A stretch of 64,000 bases of DNA from positions 1 through 64,000 of the forward strand of contig WGLZ01000090.1 of the NCBI GenBank assembly GCA_016471375.1, written 5' to 3'. A program made the translations under genes and the position numbers. Origin of the DNA: Cyanobacteria bacterium RI_101. GTDB lineage: Bacteria > Cyanobacteriota > Cyanobacteriia > Cyanobacteriales > Microcystaceae. Position 1 is the stretch's first letter, and each line of letters begins with the position of its first letter. A model generated the notes under the pieces. It saw only the letters and a list, made by a program, of their open reading frames with translations, ran no database searches and was not told the origin of the DNA. Shown here in pieces: positions 30,748-41,421 of this stretch.

Positions 30748-32130
30748 ATGAAAATTACTCCCGGCAAAATCAACGAACTGTTAACGGAAACCGCCTGCGA
30801 GCATAACCACCAGAAACAGGGACAGAAAAAAAACAAAGCCTGTAGTCAAACGGCTCAGCCCGGCGCCGCCCAAGGGGGATGCGCCTTCGACGGCGCCATG
30901 ATCGCCCTAGCGCCGATTACCGACGCGGCTCATTTAGTCCACGGCCCCCTAGCCTGTTCGGGCAATTCCTGGGGATCTCGGGGAAGTTTATCTTCAGGCC
31001 CTGAGCTGTACAAGTTGGGGTTAACCACGGATTTAAGCGAAAACGATATTATCTTTGGCGGCGAAAAGCGCCTTTATCAGGCCATTGTCGAAGTTGAGGA
31101 GCGCTATCAACCCGCCGCCATTTTTGTTTACGCCACCTGCGTCACCGCCTTAATTGGGGACGATTTTGAAGCGGTCTGTAAAAAAGCCGCCGAAAAGCTG
31201 AAGACGCCGGTGATTCCCGTTAACGCTCCCGGCTTTACGGGCACTAAAAATTTGGGCAATCGCATCGCTGGGGAATTTCTCCTAGAATACGTCATCGGCA
31301 GCGCCGAGCCGGAGTATCAAACGCCCTACGACATCAATTTAATCGGGGAGTATAACGTCGCCGGAGAATTGTGGAACGTCTTGCCCTTGTTTGAAAAATT
31401 GGGGATTCGCGTCCTAGCGAAAATCACGGGAGACGCCCGCTATCAGGAAGTTTGCCACGCCCACCGGGCTAAGCTGAATGTGATGATTTGCTCCAAGGCG
31501 CTGTTAAACGTAGCCCGGAAAATGGAGGAACGTTACGGGATTCCCTACATTGAAGAATCCTTCTACGGCGTCGCCGATATTAACCATTGCCTGCGCAGTG
31601 TCGCCGAAAAATTAGGGGACGAGGATTTACAACAACGGGTGGAAGCCCTCATCGCCCAGGAAACAACGCAATTAAACCAACAATTGGCTCCCTATCGAGC
31701 CAAATTAGCGGGGAAAAAAGTCGTCCTCTACACCGGCGGCGTTAAAAGTTGGTCAATTATTTCCGCCGCTCAGGATCTAGGGATGAAAGTGGTGGCCACC
31801 AGCACTCGCAAGAGCACCGAAGAAGACAAGGCCAAAATTAAAACCTTACTGGGTAAAGACGGCGTGATGATGGCCAAAGGCAACGCCCAGGAACTCCTGA
31901 AAGTCATCGCCCAAACCGGCGCCGAAATGCTCATCGCCGGCGGTCGCAACCAATACACGGCGCTGAAAGCCAAAATTCCTTTTTTAGACATTAACCAGGA
32001 GCGCCATCACGCCTACGCCGGTTATCAAGGACTCGTGGAACTCGCCAAAGAATTAGAAGAGGCGCTGTACAGTCCCATCTGGGCCCAAGTCCGCAAACCG
32101 GCGCCTTGGCAGATATCAGATATCAGATGA
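30748..32130 (+). CDS. nifE: Nitrogenase cofactor scaffold NifE
   Basis: 460 aa; [38 protein letters not shown]. Confidence 0.97.
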   Translation: MKITPGKINELLTETACEHNHQKQGQKKNKACSQTAQPGAAQGGCAFDGAMIALAPITDAAHLVHGPLACSGNSWGSRGSLSSGPELYKLGLTTDLSENDIIFGGEKRLYQAIVEVEERYQPAAIFVYATCVTALIGDDFEAVCKKAAEKLKTPVIPVNAPGFTGTKNLGNRIAGEFLLEYVIGSAEPEYQTPYDINLIGEYNVAGELWNVLPLFEKLGIRVLAKITGDARYQEVCHAHRAKLNVMICSKALLNVARKMEERYGIPYIEESFYGVADINHCLRSVAEKLGDEDLQQRVEALIAQETTQLNQQLAPYRAKLAGKKVVLYTGGVKSWSIISAAQDLGMKVVATSTRKSTEEDKAKIKTLLGKDGVMMAKGNAQELLKVIAQTGAEMLIAGGRNQYTALKAKIPFLDINQERHHAYAGYQGLVELAKELEEALYSPIWAQVRKPAPWQISDIR

Positions 32131-32147
32131 CAGATATCAAATGACAA
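32110..32147 (+). repeat. Period-7 tandem repeat supplying the nifE stop codon
   Basis: CAGATAT CAGATAT CAGATGA CAGATAT CAAATGA CAA. Confidence 0.9.
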
Positions 32148-32194
32148 GGGTCTAAATTCTCAATCTCTCTCATCCGCAACCCGTAATTTAAAAC

Positions 32195-32220
32195 CTGTAA
32201 TCTGAAATCTGTAATCTGAA
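32195..32220 (+). repeat. Period-7 tandem repeat abutting the nifN start
   Basis: CTGTAAT CTGAAAT CTGTAAT CTGAA then AATG. Confidence 0.75.
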
Positions 32221-32221
32221 A

Positions 32222-33514
32222 ATGGCTACCCTAACTCTACCGAAAAAATCCGTTGTTGTTAATCCGCTCAAACAGAGTCAACCCCTCGGCGCCGCTTTGG
32301 CTTTTTTGGGGGTCAAAGGGACGATTCCCTTGCTTCACGGCTCCCAGGGCTGTACCGCCTTTGCCAAGGTTTTATTGGTGCGCCATTTTCGCGAATCTAT
32401 TCCCCTGTCCACCACCGCCATGACGGAAGTGACCACCATTTTAGGCGGGGAAGAGAACATCGAGGTTGCGATTCAAACCCTCCTCGAAAAAGCGAAACCG
32501 GAAATTATCGCCCTCTGCACCACGGCGCTGACGGAAACCAGAGGGGACGATCTCGAAGGGATTCTGAAAACGATTCGCCAGCGCCACCCGGAATGGTACG
32601 ACTTGCCGATTGTGTGGGTTTCTACCCCGGATTATCGAGGGGCCCTTCAGGAGGGCTTCGCTTCCGCGGTAGAGGCGCTGGCGGCCCAGATTCCCCAACC
32701 CGGAGAACGGCGCTTGAATCAGGTGAACGTTCTCGCCAGCGCCGCCTTAACCCCCGGCGATGTCCGGGAAATTGAGGAGATGATGACCAGTTTTGGTCTG
32801 GCGCCGATTATCGTCCCCCATTTGGGCGCTTCTTTGGACGGTCACCTAGAGGAGGATTTTCAAAGCGTCACGCCCGCGGGAACGACCTTACCTCAACTGC
32901 GGCAAATGGGCAGTTCTATCTTTACCTTTGTTCTTGGGGAAAGCCTGGAGAAAGCCGCTCAAATTTTGTCCGATAAGTTTGGGATTGACTACGAGGTGTT
33001 TTCCCACCTCAGCACCCTAGAGGCTAACGACAATTTTCTTCAGGCGCTGAGTTTACTGAGCGGGCGGGAAGTGCCGGTTAAATACCGCCACCAGCGCCGT
33101 CAATTACTGGACGCCATGTTAGATACCCATTTCTACTTTGGCCACAAGAAAGTCTGTCTGGCGCTAGAGCCGGATCTGCTCACTGCGTTAACCCATTTTC
33201 TCCTCAGTATGGGCGCTGAAATTCAGGCCGCGGTGACGACCACAAAAGCGCCGAGTTTGGCGGATTTGCCCATTGCCTCGGTCACGGTGGGCGATCTCGA
33301 AGACTTTGAGCGGTTGGCCCCCGGCGCCGATCTGTTGATTACCAATTCCCACGGTAAGCGAATCGCTAAAAAATTAGGCGTTCCTCTCTTCCGTCAAGGT
33401 TTTCCCATTGTGGATCGCTTGGGCAATGGTTTCGGCGCTAAGGTCGGCTATCGAGGAACCATTCAATTGCTCTTTGAAATCGGGAATCTCTTTTTAGAAC
33501 GAGAGGAGGGCTAA
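32222..33514 (+). CDS. nifN: Nitrogenase cofactor scaffold NifN
   Basis: 430 aa; PLKQSQPLGAALAFLGVKGTIPLLHGSQGCTAFAKVLLVRHFRE. Confidence 0.97.
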   Translation: MATLTLPKKSVVVNPLKQSQPLGAALAFLGVKGTIPLLHGSQGCTAFAKVLLVRHFRESIPLSTTAMTEVTTILGGEENIEVAIQTLLEKAKPEIIALCTTALTETRGDDLEGILKTIRQRHPEWYDLPIVWVSTPDYRGALQEGFASAVEALAAQIPQPGERRLNQVNVLASAALTPGDVREIEEMMTSFGLAPIIVPHLGASLDGHLEEDFQSVTPAGTTLPQLRQMGSSIFTFVLGESLEKAAQILSDKFGIDYEVFSHLSTLEANDNFLQALSLLSGREVPVKYRHQRRQLLDAMLDTHFYFGHKKVCLALEPDLLTALTHFLLSMGAEIQAAVTTTKAPSLADLPIASVTVGDLEDFERLAPGADLLITNSHGKRIAKKLGVPLFRQGFPIVDRLGNGFGAKVGYRGTIQLLFEIGNLFLEREEG

Positions 33515-33740
33515 CATTTTAAATCCTATCAAACATCCTCTTAACTCCCCCTCTTGGGAGGGGGCTGGGGGGTGGGTTCTAACCTTGAGAGTCAGCGCTA
33601 ACCCACCCCTAACCCCTCCGAAGGAGGGGAACCAGAAACTTTAGATTCTCAGTTACGAATCACCCAAGACTCAGGTGAATTAACCCCTTCTTTCTATCAA
33701 ATTTTCCTAACTTTCACTATTGACAATCAGGAGAAAAACC

Positions 33741-34148
33741 ATGAAAATTGCATTTACAACCGAAGACAAAGTTCATATCAATTCCCATTTCGGTTGGGCT
33801 AAAACCATTGAGGTTTACGAAGTCTCCCCCGAAGGCTATCGCTTCTATCAAACCTTAACCTTTGACGGCGACCTCAAGGAAGACGGCAACGAGGATAAAT
33901 TACTTCCCAAACTCGACGCCCTCAAAGACTGCACCATTGTCTATGTTTCAGCCATTGGCGGCTCAGCCGCCGCTCGGTTGATTAAAAATAAAATCACACC
34001 GGTTAAAGCCCATTCAGAAGAGGAAGAAATCCAATCTGTTTTAAACAAATTGGTGGAAACCCTCAAAGGCAATCCTCCCCCTTGGCTCCGCAAAGCTCTG
34101 CAACAAAAGAGTCCCGCCCTAGAGGAGTTGGAAGAGGCGCTGGTTTAG
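33741..34148 (+). CDS. nifX: NifX
   Basis: MKIAFTTEDKVHINSHFGWAKTIEVYEV...AAARLIKNKITPVK; downstream of nifN. Confidence 0.93.
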   Translation: MKIAFTTEDKVHINSHFGWAKTIEVYEVSPEGYRFYQTLTFDGDLKEDGNEDKLLPKLDALKDCTIVYVSAIGGSAAARLIKNKITPVKAHSEEEEIQSVLNKLVETLKGNPPPWLRKALQQKSPALEELEEALV

Positions 34149-34287
34149 TCCCCCAATACCTTGGCTCTTTAGAGCTTGTTTAAAAAGAGTCAACGCCCCG
34201 GTTTTATCCCCCCTAACCCCCCTTGGAAAGGGGGGAACACTCCTCAAAGTACTCTGTGTAAAGTATCCCTTTATTCTCGGTAAACCC

Positions 34288-34758
34288 ATGACTGTTTCTT
34301 CAACTCTCGAAGCCCCCGCCTCCATTGATCTCGCTCAAAACCCCTTTATCAAGGCGCTGGCTCAACAAATCCGCGTCAATGATAGCTACGGAACTTATCG
34401 AACCTGGAGCGACGAACTCTTGCTCAAACCCTTTGTGGTCACCAAAGAGCAAAAACGGAAAATTTCCGTGGAAGGAGAAGTCGATCCGATTACCAAAGGC
34501 CGTATTTTAGCGTTCTATCGAGCCGTGGCCTATCGTATCGAACAAGAAACCGGCAAATTAGCCCAGGTCGTCGTGGATCTGAGCCACGAAGGTTTTGGCT
34601 GGGCCTTGGTCTTTTGCGGGCGCCTGTTAGTGGTGTCAAAAACTCTGCGGGACGCTCAACGCTATGGCTTCATTTCCCTCGAAAAATTAGTGGAAGAGGG
34701 AGAGGCTTTGGTGGAAAAAGGCGTGGATTATATCCGGCGCTTTCCCGACGTCACCTAG
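34288..34758 (+). CDS. NifX-associated nitrogen fixation protein (DUF269)
   Basis: NPFIKALAQQIRVNDSYGTYRTWSDELLLKPFVVTKEQKR. Confidence 0.92.
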   Translation: MTVSSTLEAPASIDLAQNPFIKALAQQIRVNDSYGTYRTWSDELLLKPFVVTKEQKRKISVEGEVDPITKGRILAFYRAVAYRIEQETGKLAQVVVDLSHEGFGWALVFCGRLLVVSKTLRDAQRYGFISLEKLVEEGEALVEKGVDYIRRFPDVT

Positions 34759-34761
34759 TAA

Positions 34762-34799
34762 CAGATGACAGATATCAGTTATCAGTTATCAGTTATCAG
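34762..34799 (+). repeat. Period-7 tandem repeat directly after the DUF269 gene stop
   Basis: CAGATGA CAGATAT CAGTTAT CAGTTAT CAGTTAT CAG. Confidence 0.9.
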
Positions 34800-35050
34800 T
34801 AAAGCATCAGGAGTATCTCACTTTTGAAACTGTATGCGAGCGCTGAGCGTAGCCGAAGCGCATCTCTCACCAATCTGCAAGCCGCTATAGTCCGCTCAAA
34901 ACCTTTAGTCCTCACTCTAATCAGAGAGACTTTAACTCCCCTTCTCCCGCTCTGGGAGAAGGGGCCGGGGGATGAGGGCAAACTCTGAGATACTCTCTGA
35001 CTCATTCCCTAGCTAAAGCTTAAATCTACCTTTACTTTATCGCTACTCCT

Positions 35051-35257
35051 ATGACCCAAACTATCGTCAATCCCGAAGCGCTCAAAACCCAAATCAAGCG
35101 CCTGAATAGTCGAGCGGGGCAGATGAAGATGGATCTCCATGATCTAGCGGAAGGCCTGCCAACGGACTATGAAAAACTGATTGAAATGGCTAACGAAACC
35201 TACGCCATTTTTTATCAGTTAGATCAACTCAAAAAGCAACTGAAAACCCTAGAGTGA
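35051..35257 (+). CDS. DUF683 / CCE_0567-type nif-associated metalloprotein
   Basis: 68 aa; LKTQIKRLNSRAGQMKMDLHDLAEGLPTDYEKL. Confidence 0.88.
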   Translation: MTQTIVNPEALKTQIKRLNSRAGQMKMDLHDLAEGLPTDYEKLIEMANETYAIFYQLDQLKKQLKTLE

Positions 35258-35262
35258 TTTCC

Positions 35263-35580
35263 ATGGCCCTGACTGACTTTAATCAATTAACCACGGCGGA
35301 AGAGTATTTGGAATACTTTCAGATTGACTACGATCCCCAATTTGTCAACGTCAATCGCCTCCATATTCTCAAAAAATTCTCCGAACTGATCAGCGCCGTT
35401 GATAGCCATTTTCCCGAACTGGGGGAAGCGGAACGATTGGATAAATACGGAGAGGCGTTACAGGAAGCCTACGATGTTTTTCTAACCGCCTCGCCCTTAG
35501 AAACAAAACTCTTTAAAGTGTTTCAAACTAAGCCCGGGAATGTGGTCATGCTCAATGACATTCAAGACCAAGACAGTTAA
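35263..35580 (+). CDS. nifW: Nitrogenase-stabilizing/protective protein NifW
   Basis: LTTAEEYLEYFQIDYDPQFVNVNRLHILKKFSELI; ATG at 35263. Confidence 0.93.
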   Translation: MALTDFNQLTTAEEYLEYFQIDYDPQFVNVNRLHILKKFSELISAVDSHFPELGEAERLDKYGEALQEAYDVFLTASPLETKLFKVFQTKPGNVVMLNDIQDQDS

Positions 35581-35593
35581 AGCTTGTCAGTTT

Positions 35594-35699
35594 TATAGCA
35601 ATATTCTCTCGACTGAGGAACAATCTGACAGCTCAAACCCCTGATTCGAGCGCTGAGCGTAGCCGAAGTGCGTCTCTCACCAATCTAAAAGCCGCTATC
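35594..35699. repeat. MITE-like repeat related to the 18612-18827 element
   Basis: TATAGCAATATTCTCTCGACTGAGGAACA matches the reverse complement of 18799-18827; ends in GCCGCTAT; contains GCTGAGCGTAGCCGAAG. Confidence 0.55.
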
Positions 35700-35718
35700 C
35701 CCCTTGCCAAACCCGCTT

Positions 35719-36471
35719 ATGGAACGCCTTACTCCCAAAGAATTAGAGCGCTACCGTCGCCAAATCCAATTACCTGGCTTTGGGGACAGCGCCCAACAAA
35801 AACTGAAAGACGCCACCGCTTTAGTCACCGGCGTGGGCGGTCTCGGGGGCACTGCGGCGCTGTATCTGGCCGTCGCCGGTATCGGTAAATTAATCCTCGT
35901 TCGAGGAGGAGATCTGCGCTTAGATGACATGAATCGCCAGATTTTAATGACGGATGATTGGGTGGGTCAACCCAGGATTTTTAAGGCTAAAGAAACCCTC
36001 AGCGCCATTAATCCCGATGTGGAAATCGAAGCGGTTAACGACTATTTCACCCTAGAAAATAGCGACGAGCTAGTCGCGCGAGCGGATATCGCGCTCGATT
36101 GCCCCCACAACTTTACCGAGCGGAACCTACTGAATCAAGCCTGCGTTCGGGCCCAAATTCCCATGGTGGAAGCGGCCATGAACAATATGGAAGGTTACCT
36201 CACCACTATTCTTCCCGGTAAAACCGGTTGTTTAACCTGTTTATTCCCCGAAAAACCCGAGTGGAACCGACGAGACTTTGGCGTTATCGGCGCCGTATCT
36301 GGAACTCTCGCCTGTTTAGCGGCGCTGGAAGCCGTCAAGGTGTTAACCGACCTAGCTCCGCCCCTCTATTCCCAACTCTTAACCTTCGATTTAGCCGCCT
36401 TGGAATTTAGAAAATATCCCACTTACCATGATCCCCACTGTCCCACCTGCGGCGCTTTCAACTCCTCCTAA
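35719..36471 (+). CDS. hesA: HesA, ThiF/MoeB-like
   Basis: RYRRQIQLPGFGDSAQQKLKDATALVTGVGGLGG; CxxC pairs; ATG at 35719. Confidence 0.93.
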   Translation: MERLTPKELERYRRQIQLPGFGDSAQQKLKDATALVTGVGGLGGTAALYLAVAGIGKLILVRGGDLRLDDMNRQILMTDDWVGQPRIFKAKETLSAINPDVEIEAVNDYFTLENSDELVARADIALDCPHNFTERNLLNQACVRAQIPMVEAAMNNMEGYLTTILPGKTGCLTCLFPEKPEWNRRDFGVIGAVSGTLACLAALEAVKVLTDLAPPLYSQLLTFDLAALEFRKYPTYHDPHCPTCGAFNSS

Positions 36472-36558
36472 CTCCCCCCTTTCCTACCCCTCCCCCCTTC
36501 CTTCCCTTTCCTCCCCCTCCCCCCTTCCCTCCCATTCTTCACCCCACCCCCTAAACCC

Positions 36559-36924
36559 ATGACCATCATCCTGACCGAAAAAGCCGAATTTCGCCTCCGC
36601 GCCTTCCTCCAAGGTTCCGGTAATTCTTCCTCCGAAAAAGGGATTAGAGTCGGCGTTAATGACGGGGGCTGTAGCGGCTACCAATACACCCTTGATACGG
36701 CGTCGACGCCTCGCCCTGACGATCTGATCGAACAACAGGGCAAAGTTAAGATTTACGTCGATCCCCAAAGCGCCCCCCTTCTCAACGGCGTTGTGATCGA
36801 CTTTGTTGAAGGCTTGCTTGAAAGCGGATTCAAATTCAGTAACCCTAATGCGACAGGAACCTGCGGTTGTGGACAATCTTTCCAAGCGGGAGATTGCGCC
36901 CCTTCAGCGACCTCCTGTCACTAA
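36559..36924 (+). CDS. hesB: HesB, IscA-family
   Basis: GIRVGVNDGGCSGYQYTL ... TCGCGQSF. Confidence 0.93.
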   Translation: MTIILTEKAEFRLRAFLQGSGNSSSEKGIRVGVNDGGCSGYQYTLDTASTPRPDDLIEQQGKVKIYVDPQSAPLLNGVVIDFVEGLLESGFKFSNPNATGTCGCGQSFQAGDCAPSATSCH

Positions 36925-36973
36925 ATCCGCAGACAGGCATTTTTGTTAAAACCCCAAAGGAGAACATCCTCAA

Positions 36974-37576
36974 ATGACTAAAGCAGTGGATATTATGACC
37001 CCAGAGGTCGCGACCATTAAAGCTTCAGCCACCGTCGCCCAGGCGGTCAAACTCATGAAGCTGAAAGGCTTGCATTCTCTCATCGTGGAACACCGCGACG
37101 AAAATGACGCCTACGGCATTGTCACCGATACGGACATCGCCCAAAAAGTCGTGGCCTACGGCAAAGATCCGCAAAATGTTTATGTCTCCGAAGTGATGAC
37201 CAAACCCTGCATTGTCGTTAATCCCGATCTTGCCATTGAATACGTGGCTCGTTTATTCGCCCAAACCGGCGTCGATCGCGCTCCCGTGATTCAAGGGGAA
37301 TTGCTGGGTATTGTTTCCGTCACCGATATTTTACAAAAAGGCGACTTCCTCGATCAGCCGCGGGTTCCTTTACTCCAGAAAGCGCTACAAACCGCCATTT
37401 CTAACGCCCGCGCCGTCTCGGCGGCCCAGGGCCCCAACGCCGAGGAAACCGCCCAAGCTTGGGAGCAGGTCAACGAATTGGAAGCCGAACTCGCTTTCTG
37501 TCAAGGCCGGCGCCCGGAAAAAACCGCGTTTGAGCAATACGGCGATCCCGCCGTTCCCGAGTTAGCCGCCGTTTAA
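36974..37576 (+). CDS. CBS-domain pair protein
   Basis: VDIMTPEVATIKASATVAQAVKLM...GIVTDTDIA; VSEVMTKPCIVVNPD...GIVSVTDIL. Confidence 0.9.
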   Translation: MTKAVDIMTPEVATIKASATVAQAVKLMKLKGLHSLIVEHRDENDAYGIVTDTDIAQKVVAYGKDPQNVYVSEVMTKPCIVVNPDLAIEYVARLFAQTGVDRAPVIQGELLGIVSVTDILQKGDFLDQPRVPLLQKALQTAISNARAVSAAQGPNAEETAQAWEQVNELEAELAFCQGRRPEKTAFEQYGDPAVPELAAV

Positions 37577-37648
37577 GCCCCCGGCTTAGCTAACTGTACA
37601 CCCGGGGAAAAGTTACGTCGTCTCAGGAGAAGTATTGGGACTGATTAA

Positions 37649-37999
<351 letters not shown>

Positions 38000-38050
38000 C
38001 CCCGATTTTTTATCGGTTTTAACTATTTATTTTCAGAGGAAATTCAAATC

Positions 38051-38350
38051 ATGGCTACCCTAACTGGTTTAACCTTCGGACAAAAAGCCTGGACTCCCCA
38101 ATTTGTGCAGGCAATAGATCAAGATATTTGCATTGGTTGCGGGCGCTGTTTCAAGGTCTGCGGTCAGGATGTTTTACTGCTTCAGGCGTTGGACGAAGAG
38201 GGCGAGTTTGTCGATCTAGAGGAGGACGAAGACGCCGAATTTGAGCGTAAAATTATGACCATCCTGAATCTTGATAACTGTATTGGCTGTCAGGCTTGCG
38301 CCAGGGTTTGTCCCAAAAACTGCTATACCCACGCGGCGCTGAATAATTAA
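38051..38350 (+). CDS. fdxB: Nif-specific ferredoxin III (4Fe-4S)
   Basis: [14 protein letters not shown] ... [16 protein letters not shown]. Confidence 0.9.
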   Translation: MATLTGLTFGQKAWTPQFVQAIDQDICIGCGRCFKVCGQDVLLLQALDEEGEFVDLEEDEDAEFERKIMTILNLDNCIGCQACARVCPKNCYTHAALNN

Positions 38351-39057
38351 AAGTCCTTTATCAGAGGGATGACCCAAGCCAAAATCAAACTGATGAAAAT
38401 CCCCAGTTCCAGCGCCCCCAGCGCCGTCGAGAATTGAAACGGGTTTTTCCAAGTTCCCCGGCGCCGCTCAGACCAGAGTTGAGAACAATGGGCGAGCCAC
38501 AGCGCCGGGCTATCTTGCGCTCGAAAGCGGAAATTGAGCATGGATAACAACAAGGGCGCGCCGCCGACCTTAGCGTTAATTAACAAGTGCAGGGCCAGCG
38601 CCGCCGCCATCAGCGCCCAGGAGAGTAAATGGGCGTAGTACCAACCTTCAGTTAAGTTTCCATCCGGTAACCAATCTTCGTCCATCATCTTGCCGCTAAA
38701 AAGAGCGAAGGTTAAGGCCGCCAGCGCCGAAGTGTTGGTCAAACGATTTAACGTGTACCACCAAATCGGCCGGCCCACTTGGGTCAATTTCCCCAGGCTA
38801 TCCGGCTGAAGTAAACGGCGCCGGCCCCGATGAAAGGCGTAGAGGACAAAACCCGGAAAAATTAACAACGTCCAGAGACCGAACGTCCCGTGAATACCCT
38901 CAATCTCCCGATAGACCGGCAGAAAAAGGCGACCCCAGCGACCGTCGTAGGTATCGTAAGTCCACAGCGCCGTCACCATGGCCGCCAAGAGGAATAACCC
39001 GGTAAAACCGTGGAGAAGCCGCAACAAAAGAGGCTGGTAGGGCTGAGACGGTTTCAT
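38347..39057 (-). CDS. Cytochrome b561-like membrane protein
   Basis: Multiple TM segments with conserved His; [43 protein letters not shown]. Confidence 0.75.
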   Translation of the reverse strand: MKPSQPYQPLLLRLLHGFTGLFLLAAMVTALWTYDTYDGRWGRLFLPVYREIEGIHGTFGLWTLLIFPGFVLYAFHRGRRRLLQPDSLGKLTQVGRPIWWYTLNRLTNTSALAALTFALFSGKMMDEDWLPDGNLTEGWYYAHLLSWALMAAALALHLLINAKVGGAPLLLSMLNFRFRAQDSPALWLAHCSQLWSERRRGTWKNPFQFSTALGALELGIFISLILAWVIPLIKDF

Positions 39058-39079
39058 GGCCTTAATCGATAGACGTTAA

Positions 39080-39138
39080 CTGCTTACTGTTAACTGTTGA
39101 CTGCTCACTGATATCTGATATCTGTTAACTGATATCTG
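39080..39138 (-). repeat. Longest period-7 tandem repeat, 8 units plus 3 nt
   Basis: + strand CTGCTTA CTGTTAA CTGTTGA CTGCTCA CTGATAT CTGATAT CTGTTAA CTGATAT CTG. Confidence 0.92.
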
Positions 39139-39142
39139 AACC

Positions 39143-40318
39143 CTAGGCCGCGGCGAGGGAAAGCCGACCGTAGGGCGCCGAATGGCGAGTCGTTTGGGGC
39201 AAATGAAGACGTAGGGTTTGGAGCAACTCCTGAGGCAGGAAGGGTTGGGAGATAAAACCGGAAGCGCCGGAGAGTTTGGAGCGAATTTTAGCGGTCAGGT
39301 TATCCTTATCTCCCATCAATAAAATGGGCGTTTCTTTAAACTGCTTAGATTTACGACAGAGGGCGCAAAGCTGATAACCGTTCATTTCCGGTAGATCCGT
39401 GTTAATTAGAATCAGGTTCGGTTGCTGATTTAACAGCGCCGCTAGGGCCTTAAAGGGATCTTCCAGCGCCAAGGCGCGGAAACCGCCTTGATTAAGAGCG
39501 TAGCCCACCATCCGCTGATTGGCGCTGAGATGATCGACGTAGGCGACGACGGGACGGTGATCCACCTGAATATCTTGATAGGGGAGCATTTTAATTTCCC
39601 CGGTTTTAATCAGGGGACGGAGCAACAGCGCCAACTGGAGGGTGCTCATCTCCGTTTTACCGGCGATTTGATAAAGACAATCGAGGTCTTGCAAGCTGGT
39701 ATGAAAGCGCTTAAACCAATGTTGCCCGTAGAGTTGGGTTTTAGAGACGGCTTGATTCAACTTTGTCCAATTTTCCACCAGGGGGCGCTGGAAGGGGGAA
39801 TTAATATCGGAGCGAAGATTCCACCAGTAGCGAATTTTGTGTTTGATGGGGCTGACGATTTTAGCCAAATCTAGATTTAGGAAAATATGGTCTAGTCCGT
39901 CGTTGGGACTAAAAGCGTACTGACTTTTCGGTAGGGAAAGAATTTGCACCAGGGCTTCCTGGGTGGCTTGGTTCAAAATCGAGCGGGTCTGTTGGAAAGA
40001 AAAAACGTCGTTTTTCCAGAGTTCGCAAATATATTGATAGTCGTTGCTCAAGTGCTCGGGAATCGTCACCCGGCGACGGTTGAGGGCGCTGCCGATGAGG
40101 TAGTTGAGGCGTTCGACGGAGCCGTTGGCGCTGTTGGCGAAATGAATGCGACCATTACCCAGATAAACTTGCCAGTTGACAAATTCGTCAAAGGGATTTT
40201 GGATGGTGAGCCGTCCTGTGGCTTGCCGGTTAACCAAGGCGTTAAGAAGAGAGGCGGGAACGGCCTGGCCTCTGGAAGAGTTGAGGGCGAAATCCGGGGC
40301 GAGAGGAAGGTCGGTCAT
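39143..40318 (-). CDS. PatA-like response regulator (PATAN/DUF4388 + REC)
   Basis: N-terminal ATGRLTIQNPFDEFVNWQVYLGNGRIHFANS; C-terminal receiver VAYVDHLS...LILINTDLPEMNGYQLC; ATG at 40318 likely. Confidence 0.85.
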   Translation of the reverse strand: MTDLPLAPDFALNSSRGQAVPASLLNALVNRQATGRLTIQNPFDEFVNWQVYLGNGRIHFANSANGSVERLNYLIGSALNRRRVTIPEHLSNDYQYICELWKNDVFSFQQTRSILNQATQEALVQILSLPKSQYAFSPNDGLDHIFLNLDLAKIVSPIKHKIRYWWNLRSDINSPFQRPLVENWTKLNQAVSKTQLYGQHWFKRFHTSLQDLDCLYQIAGKTEMSTLQLALLLRPLIKTGEIKMLPYQDIQVDHRPVVAYVDHLSANQRMVGYALNQGGFRALALEDPFKALAALLNQQPNLILINTDLPEMNGYQLCALCRKSKQFKETPILLMGDKDNLTAKIRSKLSGASGFISQPFLPQELLQTLRLHLPQTTRHSAPYGRLSLAAA

Positions 40319-40374
40319 GGCTGTCGGGGGATAAGGGTCGTCTGTTGGGGAGAGCAATATTTAGTCTTTCAAAC

Positions 40375-41421
40375 TTACGGAGAAACCGCGGCGCCGGCCG
40401 AGACTAACAATCGGGAATGACTGAACTGTAAGGGATTTGCTTGGGGCTGGCGAAAGTGGCGAGTCATGTCTTGGGAAGAGAGGGGAGGACTTAATAAGTA
40501 GCCTTGACCCACGTCGCAATGGAGCTTTTTCAGCAGGGCTAATTGCTCGCCGTTCTCGATCCCTTCCGCCACTAGGCGCAACTGGAGACGGTGACCCAAT
40601 TCGATAATGCCGGCCAAAATAACTTGATTTTTGGAGCCGGGGGTGGCGCCGTCTAAAAAGGCTTTATCCAGCTTGAGGAGATTAACCGGCAAATCCTTGA
40701 GAAAAGCTAAGGACGAATAACCGACGCCGAAATCGTCGATGGCGATTTGAACCCCTAGGCGCCGCAGAGCCGTCAGGTGGGCGATCACCGTTTGCGGCTC
40801 GTCTAACATACAGCTTTCCGTGATTTCTAGGGTCAAGGCCTCGGGCGCCACGCCTGTTTCCACTAAAATGGCTTGCAGGCGCTCCCCCAGATCCGGCTCC
40901 TCCAATTGTCGAGGGGAAATATTGACCGATAGCTTAAAGGGCGCCACCCCGGCGTTCAACCAGCGCCGATACTGGCGACAACTCTCCCGAAGAACCCAGT
41001 CGCCGAGGGGGACAATCAATCCGGTTGCTTCGGCTAGGGGAATAAACTCCGCCGGGGAAATGACGCCCTGTTGGGGATGATTCCAGCGGACTAGGGCCTC
41101 GACCCCCCCTAAGCGCCCCGTTCGCAGATCAATCTGGGGTTGATAGGCTAAGGTCAAAGAGTCCGTCGCTAGCGCCGCGGCCAACTCCGTCGCCAAATCT
41201 AGGTCAAGCAGGGGCGACTCAAACGTTTCCGTTCGCGCCCAATCCTTCGCGGAAGTCGGGAAACGGTTTTGCCAGAGGCTCAAAACCTTTAAGCCAGAGG
41301 AAGCCCAGGGGGCGGGCAAAAAGACTTTCAATCGACCTTGAAGAATTTCCGTCAGACGGCGCCGGAGGAAAGCAAGGGCGTTGGGAGGCGCTTCGGGAGC
41401 GAGAAGGGAGGATGAAGTCAT
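40375..41421 (-). CDS. EAL-domain cyclic-di-GMP phosphodiesterase
   Basis: TLAYQPQIDLRTGRLGGVEALVRWNHP ... AIDDFGVGYSSLAFLKDLPVNLLKLDKAF. Confidence 0.93.
   Translation of the reverse strand: MTSSSLLAPEAPPNALAFLRRRLTEILQGRLKVFLPAPWASSGLKVLSLWQNRFPTSAKDWARTETFESPLLDLDLATELAAALATDSLTLAYQPQIDLRTGRLGGVEALVRWNHPQQGVISPAEFIPLAEATGLIVPLGDWVLRESCRQYRRWLNAGVAPFKLSVNISPRQLEEPDLGERLQAILVETGVAPEALTLEITESCMLDEPQTVIAHLTALRRLGVQIAIDDFGVGYSSLAFLKDLPVNLLKLDKAFLDGATPGSKNQVILAGIIELGHRLQLRLVAEGIENGEQLALLKKLHCDVGQGYLLSPPLSSQDMTRHFRQPQANPLQFSHSRLLVSAGAAVSP

Noticed and set aside
36484-36885. 133-aa minus-strand ORF over hesB
   Set aside because: Antisense to hesB and extends into a C/T-rich low-complexity tract.
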